64,000 nucleotides of DNA from Desulfobacter latus (GCF_013389365.1 NZ_JACADJ010000009.1:1-64000); one strand, 5' to 3'; counted from the stretch's first letter, positions 46,880 through 56,632 are shown. A program made the numbers and translations. Notes: generated by a model not told the origin, from the sequence alone.

Positions 46880-48370
46880 ATGACATCCTATTCTGTTATT
46901 AAAAATTGTTCATATTGTTTAGCCCATGTTCCCGATCTTGTTCGCTATGGTTCAAAACCGCGCCGGGAAATCGCAAAATATCCCGATCTTGAAGGAAAAA
47001 TAACTGGGTTGCTTCGTTCTTTTCATGACGCTGCATATTATCCGCCGAATCAGACCTTTCTGGGAAACTATTCTCCGGAAAGGTTGTCCCAAATTCCACG
47101 TCCTTGGTATTCGCACCAGGCGGGGATGGTGGCGGAACATGAAAAGCGAATAGGTAAATTCGGTGAAATTGTTGATCAGGAGTTTTTCCTTGCTCTGCTT
47201 AAGTCCGCTGATGTATTGAACCCGTCCCTTTTCCAGACAGATGAACATCACACAAGACAACTGAAAACAAGGTTGGAAGCCCACCCGCTGTTTGGTGCTG
47301 GTGCAAATCAAATGATCCGGGAAATAGACGCGGATATGTCGGCAGTTCCCTCCGGTTCAGCACTTCCCATATATCATAAGCGAAGAATGTACGGATATTT
47401 TCACAGGGATGAACGGGTTGAAGGGGGAGACGATGAAAATCTTGAAGCCCATGATCTTTTGGAAAATCTCTGTACCAAAGCATCCGGTGTATTGGCGCTC
47501 AAATGGCTGTTGCATAGGGAAGCAATTGCTCCTGAACAAATTGATTATATCATCAGTTGCGGCGAAGAAGCCTGCGGCGACAGGTATCAACGAGGCGGTG
47601 GCGGTATGGCAAAAGCCATAGGTGAAATGTGCGCTTGTGTTAATGCTTCCGGTGTTGATGTCAAAAATTTTTGCGCGGCGCCGGCAGCAGCGTTAATCAT
47701 GGCTGCTTCATTGGTACAGGCCGGGGTATATGAACGAATTGTCGTCGTTGGCGGCGGTTCCCTGGCCAAACTTGGCATGAAGATTAACGCCTTTTTGACG
47801 AACAAGTTGCCCCTTCTGGAGGATTGCCTTGCATCCATGGCCTTTCTGGTTACGTCTGATGATGCAATAAGCCCCATCATCAGGCTTGAATCCGGGGCCG
47901 TGGGCAATGTGACCATAGGAGCCGGCACCTCCGAAGAGGCAGTTTATCGTTCCTACCTGTTGAAGCCTTTACAGAATCTCGGATTGCGTTTTACCGATAT
48001 TGATAAGTATGCAACGGAATTACATAACCCTGAGATAACCGAATTCTCGGGGTCAGGCGATGTTACTAGAAAAAATTACCGGAAAATTGCTGCAATGGCA
48101 GTTTTGTCCCACGAGTTGAAGAAAGAGGAGATGAAAGACTGGATTTCTGCCATTGGTATGCCGGGATTTGCGCCAACCCAGGGACATATACCATCGGCTG
48201 TGCCTTATGTTGGCCATGCGATGGAGGCTATGCGGGATGGTCATATTGAGCGTGTCATGTTTCTTGCGAAGGCAAGCCTTTTCCTTAATCGATGCACCAA
48301 TCTTTTTGACGGTGTTTCTTTCTTTTTAGAGCGAAATCCTCGGCTTTCAAAAAAGTGGGGCAAAAAGTGA
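46880..48370 (+). CDS. grdC: Glycine/sarcosine/betaine reductase component C, beta-type subunit
   Basis: Component C receives the carboxymethyl group from selenoprotein A and releases acetyl phosphate. This 496-residue subunit has a thiolase/FabH-like fold, with FCAAPAAALIMAASLVQAG carrying the likely nucleophilic Cys near residue 269, the paired motif ISCGEEACGDRYQRGGGGMAKAIGE, and the C-terminal MPGFAPTQGHIPSAVPYVGHA. It is followed by grdA on the same strand. The other half of component C (grdD) is absent from the window. An AAGGA site and a reasonable promoter precede it. Confidence 0.92.
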   Translation: MTSYSVIKNCSYCLAHVPDLVRYGSKPRREIAKYPDLEGKITGLLRSFHDAAYYPPNQTFLGNYSPERLSQIPRPWYSHQAGMVAEHEKRIGKFGEIVDQEFFLALLKSADVLNPSLFQTDEHHTRQLKTRLEAHPLFGAGANQMIREIDADMSAVPSGSALPIYHKRRMYGYFHRDERVEGGDDENLEAHDLLENLCTKASGVLALKWLLHREAIAPEQIDYIISCGEEACGDRYQRGGGGMAKAIGEMCACVNASGVDVKNFCAAPAAALIMAASLVQAGVYERIVVVGGGSLAKLGMKINAFLTNKLPLLEDCLASMAFLVTSDDAISPIIRLESGAVGNVTIGAGTSEEAVYRSYLLKPLQNLGLRFTDIDKYATELHNPEITEFSGSGDVTRKNYRKIAAMAVLSHELKKEEMKDWISAIGMPGFAPTQGHIPSAVPYVGHAMEAMRDGHIERVMFLAKASLFLNRCTNLFDGVSFFLERNPRLSKKWGKK

Positions 48371-48390
48371 ATGACAGGGCAAGTGATACA

Positions 48391-48419
48391 CTCGATCATC
48401 AAGTTTTTTGATCATCGAG
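48391..48419 (+). repeat. Hairpin between grdC and grdA
   Basis: CTCGATCATCAAG and TTTTGATCATCGAG pair over about 10 of 12 positions around a T-rich loop. It may modulate read-through from grdC to grdA. Confidence 0.45.
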
Positions 48420-48456
48420 ATACAGTTAACCAAACAAGACGATGGGGGAAGCAATT

Positions 48457-48912
48457 ATGATAAAAGGAAAAAAAATTTGGGTTTTCGGAGAACGGGATGA
48501 TATTACTGCTACAGCAGTCAGCACTTGTCTCAAAGCAGCCGGCGCTAAGGTCGTGTATGAGAATACGGCCTGTTTTGTCTGAACTTCAGCAGGCGCTGCA
48601 GGTCTTGCAGAACAGGAAGAGGTGAAAAAAATAGCCGATAAGTATGGCACCACTGACTTGCTCGTCGTCTTCGGCTTGAACCAGCCGGCCACCGTAGAGA
48701 TTTTGGCTAAAACGTTTCACGACGGCGACCCGAGCTATGCTGGTACTCTGGGCGGTGTGGCTCTTGAGTTAAAAAGTTATCATATTCTTGAACTCAAAGC
48801 GTTCATTCCTGATGATGTTTGGGAAGAACAAATGGCAATGCATGAACTGGAATTTGAAGATGAGCTTTGGGAGGAGATTCGCCGGATCTTAACGGAAATC
48901 CGGGGTGAATAA
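48457..48912 (+). CDS. grdA: Glycine reductase selenoprotein A (Sec at codon 42)
   Basis: GrdA carries the selenocysteine that accepts the carboxymethyl group from component B. The frame from the ATG at 48457 (GGGGGAAGC upstream) runs 151 residues when TGA 48580-48582 is read as Sec: the motif is CFVUTSAG, matching the family's CFVUTAAG. The rest (FGLNQPATVEILAKTFHDGDPSYAGTLGGVALELKSYHILE) and the length fit GrdA. A bacterial SECIS hairpin follows with its GGTCT loop 18 nt after the UGA. Automatic gene finders would report only the part after the UGA. A heptamer repeat follows the stop codon. Confidence 0.96.
48583..48615 (+). promoter_or_regulatory. SECIS element of grdA
   Basis: CTGCA-ggtct-TGCAG (48596-48610) forms a hairpin whose loop begins 18 nt after the UGA. 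The GGTCT loop resembles the SelB-binding loop of E. coli fdhF. Confidence 0.85.
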
Positions 48913-48952
48913 GCCATGCCGATGCCGGGGCGCAAGATGCTTGTAACTCGAC

Positions 48953-49044
48953 AGTATAGGAATTTCCATTTCCCATTTCCCATTTCCCAGCACCCAGTAC
49001 CCAGTACCCAGCACCTAACAGTCCGCCCAAAGGGCGCTAATTTA
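48953..49044 (+). repeat. Heptamer-tract dispersed repeat, copy D
   Basis: AGTATAGGAATTTCC, three CATTTCC units, four AGYACCC heptamers, then AACAGTCCGCCCAAAGGGCGCTAATTTA. It is flanked by GTAACTCGA (48943-48951) and its inverse TCGAGTTAC (49049-49057), which contains the grdB stop. It sits between convergent grdA and grdB and may serve as terminator region. Confidence 0.85.
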
Positions 49045-49053
49045 ATGATCGAG

Positions 49054-50361
49054 TTACACGTCAAACACTGTCTGTTGTTCAATATCGGTCATCAATCCTT
49101 GCAAAGCAATGCCGACCCGATGATATCGTAATTTCCATTGCTCTTCTTTTGGGGTATTCGGATCTCCTAATGGGTGGGGTATGGAAATAGTCGGGACAAT
49201 TCTGTTTGCGCCAATATTTTTTGCCACGAGAACTAAATTTGCCATTTGCACGATTGGAATACCGGCACGCTCAACTTCCTTGACCATCGTTGCACCGCAA
49301 CGCGTACAGGTTCCTCATGTAGATGTCATTATGACCGCATCTATACCGGCAGAGAGCAGATCCGCGACGATTTCTCTGCCCATTCGGCCGGCATCACTTT
49401 GGGTAACCCCTGTTCCCACGGTTGAATAAAAGAAGTCATACAGATGACCTATCTTCCCCTCTGTCTCATAGGCCCTTAACGCATCAATGGGCAAACATCT
49501 ATTGGGGTCCGCGTTGATTGCCGTAGGATCATAGCCGCCGTGGATGGTTTTGAAAACACCTGCTTCTAATCGTTGCATCCCCTCAATGCTGTATTTGCCC
49601 CATCTTGTCGCGGAAGCGGATTGTATGTGATCCGGATTATTCACAGGAACAACCCCCCCGGAGGTCAGCACGGCGATTCGCGCTGTCGTCAGGTCCGATA
49701 CCGGCGGTGCAATGGGCACACGATCCATTTCAGGAATGGGCAATTCCGACTCAAAGGGCTGATCATGAATCTTTTTCAACAACATGTCGACAACACGATC
49801 CGCCGCACACACCTTGTCCTCTCTCCAGATTTGATGGCGGTTCCCGCGGACATGATATCCTTCTTCTTCTGCTGTTCCCAGCGGTTGATCTGTCAAAATT
49901 TTATCCGCATATGCTGCGAGCTTCCTGAGATCTTCAACCATGGACATGACACTTTCGCCACCGGAAAAGATGATCAAATCCTGCTTATACATATCCACAC
50001 CCGGATTTTCCGTGTGCATGGAAGTTAAAACAGGTACTGAGAAAGTATCATGAACGGCTTTATTGACGGCTCCGCATGCAAGCCCGTATCGTCCCGCCTT
50101 AAAAGCCGGTCCGGAAATGAAAATATCAAACTCTTTATCAGAAAGCAGTTTTAATATCTGTGTTACGGCGTCTTCTTTATTTTCTGATATATAGTTATCG
50201 CCACATACGACTGTATGAGTTATCTGGGCATGCTGCAATTGACGATCCAACTCCAGAGCGGGCCCAACGCCTCCTTCTTTGATTTCAGGCAGATGATCTG
50301 CACTGCTTTCGCCTCCGATTTGACCAAAAAATTGATTCAGGTATACTATCGCTTTTTTCAT
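49054..50361 (-). CDS. grdB: Reductase component B selenoprotein subunit (Sec at codon 349)
   Basis: This is the substrate-binding selenoprotein of component B (GrdB for glycine, GrdF for sarcosine, GrdH for betaine). The frame runs 435 residues with TGA at 49315-49317 read as Sec in the motif TSTUGTCTRCGATMVKEVERAGIP, which is diagnostic. Before it lie the domain MKKAIVYLNQFFGQIGGE and TIHGGYDPTAINADPNR; after it TISIPHPLGDP. A SECIS-like hairpin follows the UGA by 18 nt, the same as in grdA. It starts 11 bp after grdE on the same strand. Which substrate it uses cannot be told from the motif; the symbol is the generic one. Confidence 0.93.
49288..49314 (-). promoter_or_regulatory. SECIS element of grdB
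   Basis: On the minus strand, CGTTGC-ggt-GCAACG (arms 49297-49302 and 49288-49293) forms a 6-bp hairpin whose loop starts 18 nt after the UGA. Confidence 0.75.
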
Positions 50362-50372
50362 GACCTAATCCC

Positions 50373-51689
50373 TCAAAATTCCTTTATTGTTTTTGTTGAC
50401 CACCCCACGACCTGGTCACCACAGAACATTGCATTATTTTCCATAATGATCGAACCGTCCGGTCTGACGGAAGGACCTAACAATTCGTCGTCCGACCAGC
50501 CCCCCGACATCCCGTCTCTAACGAGTGCCTGTAAATTGCCTAATACAATCCCTGCCGGCGGCAACTCGATCAATTCGGATACATTGCCACAAGAAACAAT
50601 GGCATTTGCCTTTTCATGCAGATACACTAACGGCTGACTCCTGCCGTCTTTTCCGGTACATTCATTCGTTACCCCTACTGTTTTAATTCCCGCATCTTCC
50701 AAGGCGACAATACAGGACGTAAAATCGGAATCCGGATTACCATACCCCTCTTCTGCGACAATGGCGGCCTCAATTCCCAGGGTTTTGGCCATATTAACGA
50801 CAAACAGCACGGATCGCTCCTTTTGCTCAGATGCGACATTGAGATTGGAGAGAATTACACCGATAAAATTCAATGTCTTACCATGCTCGTTATACAGGCG
50901 CTTAATCAGTGGAAAATTCTGAAAATCATAAGTTGACCATTTGGAGGAACTTGGCATAAAACTTCCCGAAACCATTGCACCGTCAAGAATTTCATTGGGA
51001 TTGATGAGTGTCGGAACGATGTGATTGCAGTCCCAGCCATAGCATAAGGTGTTGTAACCAGGTTCTTCCATTTGTGACTGGACCTGTAGCACCAAGGCAA
51101 TATTCGGCAACGATGTTATCCTGTCGGGAACACACACCATCTCGTATTCTTCCAGTTCTTCCGGCGCCATGGACTTTACCGAAGAACCTATATATTCTGC
51201 CAGCCGCATTCCAGCCCGCCGCAGCGCACGATTTTTCTTTTGAAGGGCTTTATGTTCAAATGTTTCGTCCGTATCTGCAACAAGAGCAATATTATGTAAT
51301 TGTGAAAAATAGGTGTATTTTGCCCCTTCACCCCCCATATCAATCAGACCGTCCTGATACCCACCCCACTGTTGTCCCACCACAACAACACTACACCCTT
51401 TAAGCGCGTGTGTATTCCCCCTGCCGCATTGCGCCAAATGCCCTGTAACCCCGGGAAAAAGCGGCGTTCCGTCCAGTTTAATCCGGGGTTCAAAAGCATC
51501 TTTGACAGGTACCAGGCGAACATCATCGCCCGGACGGACAAGAAAGATGTCTGCTTGGGTTATGTGTTCATCTTCATAGACAATGTCTAATGCCTTGCTT
51601 TTGTCGATGGTCAGCAGGCCTTTGTGGTATGATAAATTGGTGCCGAACCGAATTTCTTGAACAATAAAATTACCAATTCTGAATTTCAA
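50373..51689 (-). CDS. grdE: Reductase component B proprotein (pyruvoyl-forming subunit)
   Basis: This 438-residue protein is the GrdE/GrdG/GrdI partner of GrdB. In the family it is cut in two at an internal Cys, which becomes a pyruvoyl group that forms a Schiff base with the amine substrate. Features are KFRIGNFIVQEIRFG at the start, FPGVTGHLAQCGRGNTHALKGCSVV, GWDCNHIVPTLINPNEILDG with a conserved Cys near residue 221, and NECTGKDGRSQPLV near residue 340. I cannot place the cleavage Cys with certainty. It starts at TTG 51689, 10 bp after AAGGAGG. It forms a two-gene operon with grdB, convergent to grdC-grdA. Confidence 0.92.
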   Translation of the reverse strand: MKFRIGNFIVQEIRFGTNLSYHKGLLTIDKSKALDIVYEDEHITQADIFLVRPGDDVRLVPVKDAFEPRIKLDGTPLFPGVTGHLAQCGRGNTHALKGCSVVVVGQQWGGYQDGLIDMGGEGAKYTYFSQLHNIALVADTDETFEHKALQKKNRALRRAGMRLAEYIGSSVKSMAPEELEEYEMVCVPDRITSLPNIALVLQVQSQMEEPGYNTLCYGWDCNHIVPTLINPNEILDGAMVSGSFMPSSSKWSTYDFQNFPLIKRLYNEHGKTLNFIGVILSNLNVASEQKERSVLFVVNMAKTLGIEAAIVAEEGYGNPDSDFTSCIVALEDAGIKTVGVTNECTGKDGRSQPLVYLHEKANAIVSCGNVSELIELPPAGIVLGNLQALVRDGMSGGWSDDELLGPSVRPDGSIIMENNAMFCGDQVVGWSTKTIKEF

Positions 51690-51946
51690 AGTCAGCTTTC
51701 CTCCTTATCCTCAATGAGTCAGGTGAGTTATTCAAATATATCCCGCAACCAAACTTTCTGGTATGCAAGAGTAATAATTTTATTGATGATAATATTGGCC
51801 GCTTTTTAATTTGTTAGGATAAAAAAATATATCGTAGTCAGTTTAGACTTGTCAATAGAACGTTTCGCATAATTCAGATTGACCTGTTTTTATAAAGCTG
51901 ATACGAATACAATTCAAATTTAAACGATTATAAAAAAGGTATCGCC
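51690..51946. promoter_or_regulatory. Divergent control region grdE / binding protein
   Basis: AT-rich non-coding DNA between divergent genes. On the plus strand TTGACC near 51878-51883 and TACGAA 17 bp downstream is a fair promoter for the binding protein. The AAGGAGG of grdE lies at its left edge. Confidence 0.4.
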
Positions 51947-52822
51947 ATGCTTAAAATAAAATTTGCTCTAATTATGTTTGCTTTGATCATCTTTGTTTCA
52001 TTGATTGTTATACCCGTAACTCAAGCGGGTAACACTCTATATTTTGGCGTGATCCCCCTTGAAAGCCAAGATATCATGTTTAAAAAATTTATCCCGCTGG
52101 CAAAGTATCTGGAAAAAGAACTCGGAATGGGGGTCGAGCTGGTCATTGGCAAGGATTACCAGGATACAATGGATGCTATTGGGGGCAATAAAATACAGAT
52201 GGCATACCTCACGCCTACGACATACCCTAAAAGTAAAAAACAGAATCCGGATTCAGATATCCGTTCCCTGGTCCGTTTCCAGTCCAAAGGCCACGGCACC
52301 TACCGCTCCTGTATCATCGTACCCATTGACGGCGATGCCGAAGGTGTCGCAGATTTAAAGGGGAAAAAATTCGCATTCGGCAGCAAAAACTCCACCTCAT
52401 CCCATCTTATGCCACGCTCCATCCTGGCCGCTAAAGGCATTCAATTTAAGGATATCCAGGCTGAGTACCTTGGCAGCCACAGTAATGTTGCTGCCGCAGT
52501 CAGTGCAGAACAATTTGCCGGAGGCGGTGTTAAGGAGTCTGTGGCCGAAAAATTTGCCGCCGACGAAGAGGTGAGAATTCTGGTGAAATCAGCGCCTATC
52601 CCTGAATTTCCAATCTGCATTAACAAACATGTCAGTTCCGAATTGGAAACAAAAATCGTGGCGGCCTTTAAAAAATTGAACACCGGCAGCGATGATGCAA
52701 AGACGGTAATGACGGCAATCAATAAGAAGTACACCGGCGTGGAAGATGCAACGGATGAGGACTACGATGTGATCCGCACAATGATCCTGAATCTCTACGG
52801 TGAGGCGTTTTACAATAAATAA
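51947..52822 (+). CDS. PhnD-like periplasmic substrate-binding protein
   Basis: This 291-residue protein has a signal peptide ([21 protein letters not shown]) and a two-lobe binding fold of the phosphate/phosphite/phosphonate (PhnD/SsuA-like) type: [31 protein letters not shown] near the start, [15 protein letters not shown] and [25 protein letters not shown]. No ABC permease or ATPase is nearby; it is followed after 17 bp by a chemoreceptor. Proteins of this fold also serve as ligand carriers for receptors. The ligand is unknown; phosphonate should not be assumed. Confidence 0.85.
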   Translation: MLKIKFALIMFALIIFVSLIVIPVTQAGNTLYFGVIPLESQDIMFKKFIPLAKYLEKELGMGVELVIGKDYQDTMDAIGGNKIQMAYLTPTTYPKSKKQNPDSDIRSLVRFQSKGHGTYRSCIIVPIDGDAEGVADLKGKKFAFGSKNSTSSHLMPRSILAAKGIQFKDIQAEYLGSHSNVAAAVSAEQFAGGGVKESVAEKFAADEEVRILVKSAPIPEFPICINKHVSSELETKIVAAFKKLNTGSDDAKTVMTAINKKYTGVEDATDEDYDVIRTMILNLYGEAFYNK

Positions 52823-52839
52823 TTATTAATAAGTACGGG

Positions 52840-54834
52840 ATGCGCATGTTTCGGTTTCAGACAATTAAATTTAAGATACTGCTCCCTTTTTTCATTATCT
52901 GGATATTGGTGATCCTGGGGTTGTCTTTTACCATTATCTCCATGCAGACCAACAATACCAGAGCATTGAACAAGGCGGTGGCCGGCACCATGAAAGCCAA
53001 TGGTGATGAAAATAACCGGGAATTGGTGACCCTGGGCAGTAAACTGACTGCCCAGATGGAAAAAATGGCGGAACTTACCGCCCTGCAGGTCGGAGAACAG
53101 ATAAAGGAAAATCTGGATCAGGAAGCCCATTCCATTTTAAAGGACTGGGAAGAAAATCTGGTTCAGCAGGGCAGGGCAACCGCTCTACTGTTGAGTCAGA
53201 TCGCACCGTCGGCCGTTGTGACCAAGGATTATGCTCAGTTGAGAATGCTTGCAAAGTCAGTCAATAATCAAGCCGGGGTCCTTTTTGTTATGTTCCGCAA
53301 TAAATCCGGCGAAATCATTTCCCGGGCCTATGACCGGAAAAACCCAAGAATCAAAGCCTATAAAACACAGGGAAAGGGGAAAAAGACAGCAGACAAGATT
53401 CTTGATGCAGCCGTATCCGACCCGAATCTGATGATTGTTCAACAGGAAATTGCCTTGTCCGGGGAAGTGATTGGGAAAATTGTTCTGGGAATGGATAAAA
53501 AACTTTATAAAGCCAAAGTTTCCGAAATTTCCAAACGGTTTAAAGAGATGATTGACGGTAGCCAGGCCAAAATCCGTGATGTCATCGGCACAGAAACGAG
53601 TGAATTTCAAACGGGCCTCAATTTGGCAATCAACGGCATCAAAAAAGCCAATGCCGAAGCTCAAAAAATGGCTGGCGCCAGCATTACGGCTGAATCCAGA
53701 AAATTCAGTACGTCTATGCGGAACACGATTGTTTTGATCGGCTCCATATCCTCGTTGATTGCCCTGTTTATATTATACGTTTATATCTCCCGCAATATTT
53801 CCAACCCATTGGAAAAAATAGTTTCTTTGATCGAGGTCATGAGCAAAGGCGATATTTCGTGCAGATTCCCGGATAATTTAAAATCCAAACAAGATGAAAT
53901 CGGAACACTGGTCAATTCATTGACCCAAATGATCACAAGCTTCGGGGAGATCATTTCTGATATTGCCCACAGCACACAGACCCTTACAGCCTCTTCTAGC
54001 CAGCTTTCAGGGATTTCCGGACAGATGACCGTAAATTCCGGCCAGACCGCTGAAAACGCAATTAGTGTTGCAGGTGCAGCAGAAGAAATGGCAACCAACA
54101 TGACCAGTGTCGCTGCTGCCACAGAACAGGCAAGTGTGAACATTCAGATGGTGGTTGCTGCAGCAGAAGAGATGACGGCTACGATCAATGAAATCGCAGG
54201 TAACACGGCCAGGGGAAGTGAGACAACGGCCCGTGCCGTGGAAACAGCCGGGCAGGTATCTGAAAAGGTCGATAAGCTCGGCACCGCTGCCGGAGAAATC
54301 AGTCAGGTGACGGAAGCCATCACCCATATTTCCGAGCAAACCAATCTTCTAGCCTTAAATGCAACCATAGAAGCGGCCCGGGCCGGCGAGGCGGGAAAAG
54401 GGTTTGCCGTGGTAGCTGGAGAAATTAAAGATCTTGCCAGGCTGACGGCCGAAGCCACCAGTGAAATAAAAACAAAAATAAGCGGTATGCAGGCAACGAC
54501 CCAAGAATCTGTTCTTGCAATTGAGACAATTGTTGAAGTGATAAATGAGATAAATGAAATTGTAACCTCTGTTGCAACTGCCATTGAAGAGCAATCGGCA
54601 ACAACACAGGAAATCACGAATAGTGTCAGTCAGGCTGCTGCCGGGTTGGAAGAGGTTAGCGAAAATGTCAGCCAGACGTCTTCAGTGACAGGTGAGGTCA
54701 CCCGGAATATCGCCAATGTCAGCCAGGCTGCAAATGAAGTGAAGTCTGATAGCGAACAAATTATGGGAAGTGCTGCCGAATTATCAAATTTAGCTGATAA
54801 GCTTAATGAAATGATAGGGCGTTTCAAAATTTAG
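52840..54834 (+). CDS. Methyl-accepting chemotaxis protein
   Basis: The 664-residue receptor has TM1 ([21 protein letters not shown]), a periplasmic domain of about 260 residues with a central dCache/single-Cache-like core ([19 protein letters not shown]), TM2 ([21 protein letters not shown]), a HAMP domain ([24 protein letters not shown]) and a long signalling coiled coil whose tip is [35 protein letters not shown]. No CheR-binding pentapeptide is present at the C-terminus. It is 17 bp from the binding-protein gene, so the two probably act together as a sensor. Confidence 0.93.
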   Translation: MRMFRFQTIKFKILLPFFIIWILVILGLSFTIISMQTNNTRALNKAVAGTMKANGDENNRELVTLGSKLTAQMEKMAELTALQVGEQIKENLDQEAHSILKDWEENLVQQGRATALLLSQIAPSAVVTKDYAQLRMLAKSVNNQAGVLFVMFRNKSGEIISRAYDRKNPRIKAYKTQGKGKKTADKILDAAVSDPNLMIVQQEIALSGEVIGKIVLGMDKKLYKAKVSEISKRFKEMIDGSQAKIRDVIGTETSEFQTGLNLAINGIKKANAEAQKMAGASITAESRKFSTSMRNTIVLIGSISSLIALFILYVYISRNISNPLEKIVSLIEVMSKGDISCRFPDNLKSKQDEIGTLVNSLTQMITSFGEIISDIAHSTQTLTASSSQLSGISGQMTVNSGQTAENAISVAGAAEEMATNMTSVAAATEQASVNIQMVVAAAEEMTATINEIAGNTARGSETTARAVETAGQVSEKVDKLGTAAGEISQVTEAITHISEQTNLLALNATIEAARAGEAGKGFAVVAGEIKDLARLTAEATSEIKTKISGMQATTQESVLAIETIVEVINEINEIVTSVATAIEEQSATTQEITNSVSQAAAGLEEVSENVSQTSSVTGEVTRNIANVSQAANEVKSDSEQIMGSAAELSNLADKLNEMIGRFKI

Positions 54835-54836
54835 GC

Positions 54837-54963
54837 CTTGGTCATATTTTAGGCCATACGGATTTCCGGTAGGTTGGGTTGAGGAACGAAACCCAACGCC
54901 AATAAGTTGTTGGGTTTCACTTCGTTCAACCCAACCTACGCTGTGGCCAATGTTATGACCAAG
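54837..54963. repeat. Long nested palindrome (GTAGGTTGGGTT type)
   Basis: The core GTAGGTTGGGTTGA ... TCAACCCAACCTAC (54869-54939) is a widespread bacterial extragenic palindrome. Here it is nested in a larger inverted repeat CTTGGTCATATTTTAGGCCA / TGGCCAATGTTATGACCAAG, so the whole 127 bp can fold. It follows the chemoreceptor stop codon. Confidence 0.75.
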
Positions 54964-55031
54964 CCCAAAATTTAAATTCAAACTTGCTGTGCTGTTTGAG
55001 AGGCAAGGTTGTTAAAAAGTGCGGGATAATA

Positions 55032-55078
55032 AGGGACTCGGAAAAAATAAGTGTCATAGATTTTTTTTCCGAGTCCCT
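55032..55078. terminator. Hairpin terminator between convergent genes
   Basis: AGGGACTCGGAAAAAAT and ATTTTTTTTCCGAGTCCCT form a long stem-loop between the chemoreceptor and the minus-strand symporter gene. The internal A/T runs are part of the stem. A similar half (AGGGACTCGG) recurs at 57634. Confidence 0.65.
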
Positions 55079-55093
55079 GAAATTAAAAAATGT

Positions 55094-56632
55094 CTAAGAG
55101 GGGTGGGCCACAAGAACAGGAACATTTGACGCATGGATGACACCCTGGGCCGTACTCCCTAAAAGGATATCCTCAAACCCCTGATCCCCGTGGGTGCCCA
55201 TAATGATCAGATCAAAATTTCCCAGGGCCGCCTCTTTGGTGATTTCTTCCACCGGGTCTCCTGTTTTGACCATGATGCGGTCTTTCGATAAAGGGCAAGC
55301 CGGCATTTCCCGGATCACCTGTTCCGATGTGGTTCGGATACGTTCCGCCAGAACTTTTTCAGCATTTTCAACTGCATCCCGGTTGAATTCCGCCTGTTTT
55401 TCAGGGTCCTTTATGTCAAAACCCGCGCCTGCTGAAAATTCTGCTAAAAGATCCGGGATCACATGGATGGCCCATACCTTTGCGTTGAATTTGTTGCCGA
55501 TGGTACAGGCATAGCGGGCCGCATATTTTGCCGTAGGCGTAATATCCGTGGCAAAAAGGATTTTTTTAATATCTACAACCATAGACCCTTGGGCCTGCTC
55601 CGGGGTATCCGGGGCAGGCGCCGCCATTTTGGGAGGCACTGTTTCAGGCCGTCGTTTGTCGCCCAGGGAAGCCGGCCCAAATATTTTATCCGTCAGTTTG
55701 ACATACCAGGCTGCAGACTGGACCTGGATGATATAGGCCACAGCCACAACCAGCGCCGCCGAGGCCCCTTCTTTGCCGAATGCGTTTATGGCAATGGCCA
55801 GGGCAATAGACAGGTTACGCATTACAGAACCGTAAACAAGTGCAATGGCATCCCCCCTGGATAAAAATCGTTTACCCACAAAACTGCTGAAGGTGAAGTT
55901 GAATCCGTAAATAATCACCAAGGGGATAAGGATGTAAGCTAACATGGTTGGGGCTGCGGCAATGGCCCGGGCCTTAAGCGCCATGGCAATGAACACGATC
56001 CCCACAACGCCCAATGTAGACAGTGGCGGAAATTTGGGTGCCACGGATGTCTTAAATCCTTTTTCTCCATGTTTTTTTACCAGGGTTCTGCGGGTCAGAT
56101 AACCGGCTGCCATGGGAATAAAGACAATGACCACAATCTGTTTGAAAATAGCGGCCATGTCAATTTCAATGCTTGTGCCCATGAGCATGCGGACATATAA
56201 CGGTGTGGCAATGGAGCCCAGGGTCAGGCCGATAACCGTCATTTTTACGGCAGCCGCCAGGTTGCCCTTTGCAAATCCGGTCCAGGAAATGGTCATGCCC
56301 GAAGTGGGTACCAGCCCTGCCAGAAGCAACCCAAGGGCCATGTAGGGCTGGTCTTTAAAAAAAATCAGGCCCGCAGCATAGGCCAGAAAAGGGACCACGC
56401 CAAAGTTGATCGCCTGGGTAAGCACCTGGGCTTTAACATCCCCGCCCTCAAATACCTTCTGGATATTCAATGTTACCATCATGGGGTAGACCATCAAAAA
56501 GGTAAATGGAATAATCAGGCTTTTTAAAAAAGCGGCATCCATGAAAATGCCGAATAGAAAGCCGGCCAGCATCATTGCCGGAATTGCCAGGGTCAGATTT
56601 TTACTCATTTTCCGCAGCAGTGTCCACATCAT
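55094..56632 (-). CDS. Bile acid:Na+ symporter/ACR3-like transporter fused to UspA
   Basis: The first ~330 residues are a ten-helix transporter of the BASS/arsenite-efflux superfamily, with the conserved GLVPTSGMTISWTGFAKGNLAAAVKMTVIGLTLGS segment and SVMRNLSIALAIAINAFG. A linker (about 335-355, Pro/Ala-rich) leads into a complete UspA domain: KKILFATDITPTAKYAARYAC at its start and GTHGDQGFEDILLGSTAQGVIHASNVPVLV with the ATP-binding G-2x-G-9x-G(S/T)-like motif at the end. Universal-stress domains often bind ATP or AMP, so the fusion may couple transport to energy state. The substrate is uncertain. Length 512. Confidence 0.85.
   Translation of the reverse strand: MMWTLLRKMSKNLTLAIPAMMLAGFLFGIFMDAAFLKSLIIPFTFLMVYPMMVTLNIQKVFEGGDVKAQVLTQAINFGVVPFLAYAAGLIFFKDQPYMALGLLLAGLVPTSGMTISWTGFAKGNLAAAVKMTVIGLTLGSIATPLYVRMLMGTSIEIDMAAIFKQIVVIVFIPMAAGYLTRRTLVKKHGEKGFKTSVAPKFPPLSTLGVVGIVFIAMALKARAIAAAPTMLAYILIPLVIIYGFNFTFSSFVGKRFLSRGDAIALVYGSVMRNLSIALAIAINAFGKEGASAALVVAVAYIIQVQSAAWYVKLTDKIFGPASLGDKRRPETVPPKMAAPAPDTPEQAQGSMVVDIKKILFATDITPTAKYAARYACTIGNKFNAKVWAIHVIPDLLAEFSAGAGFDIKDPEKQAEFNRDAVENAEKVLAERIRTTSEQVIREMPACPLSKDRIMVKTGDPVEEITKEAALGNFDLIIMGTHGDQGFEDILLGSTAQGVIHASNVPVLVAHPS

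Noticed and set aside
48583-48621. grdA interpreted as a pseudogene interrupted by a stop codon
   Set aside because: The UGA lies in the family's Sec motif CFVUTSAG and is followed by a SECIS hairpin.
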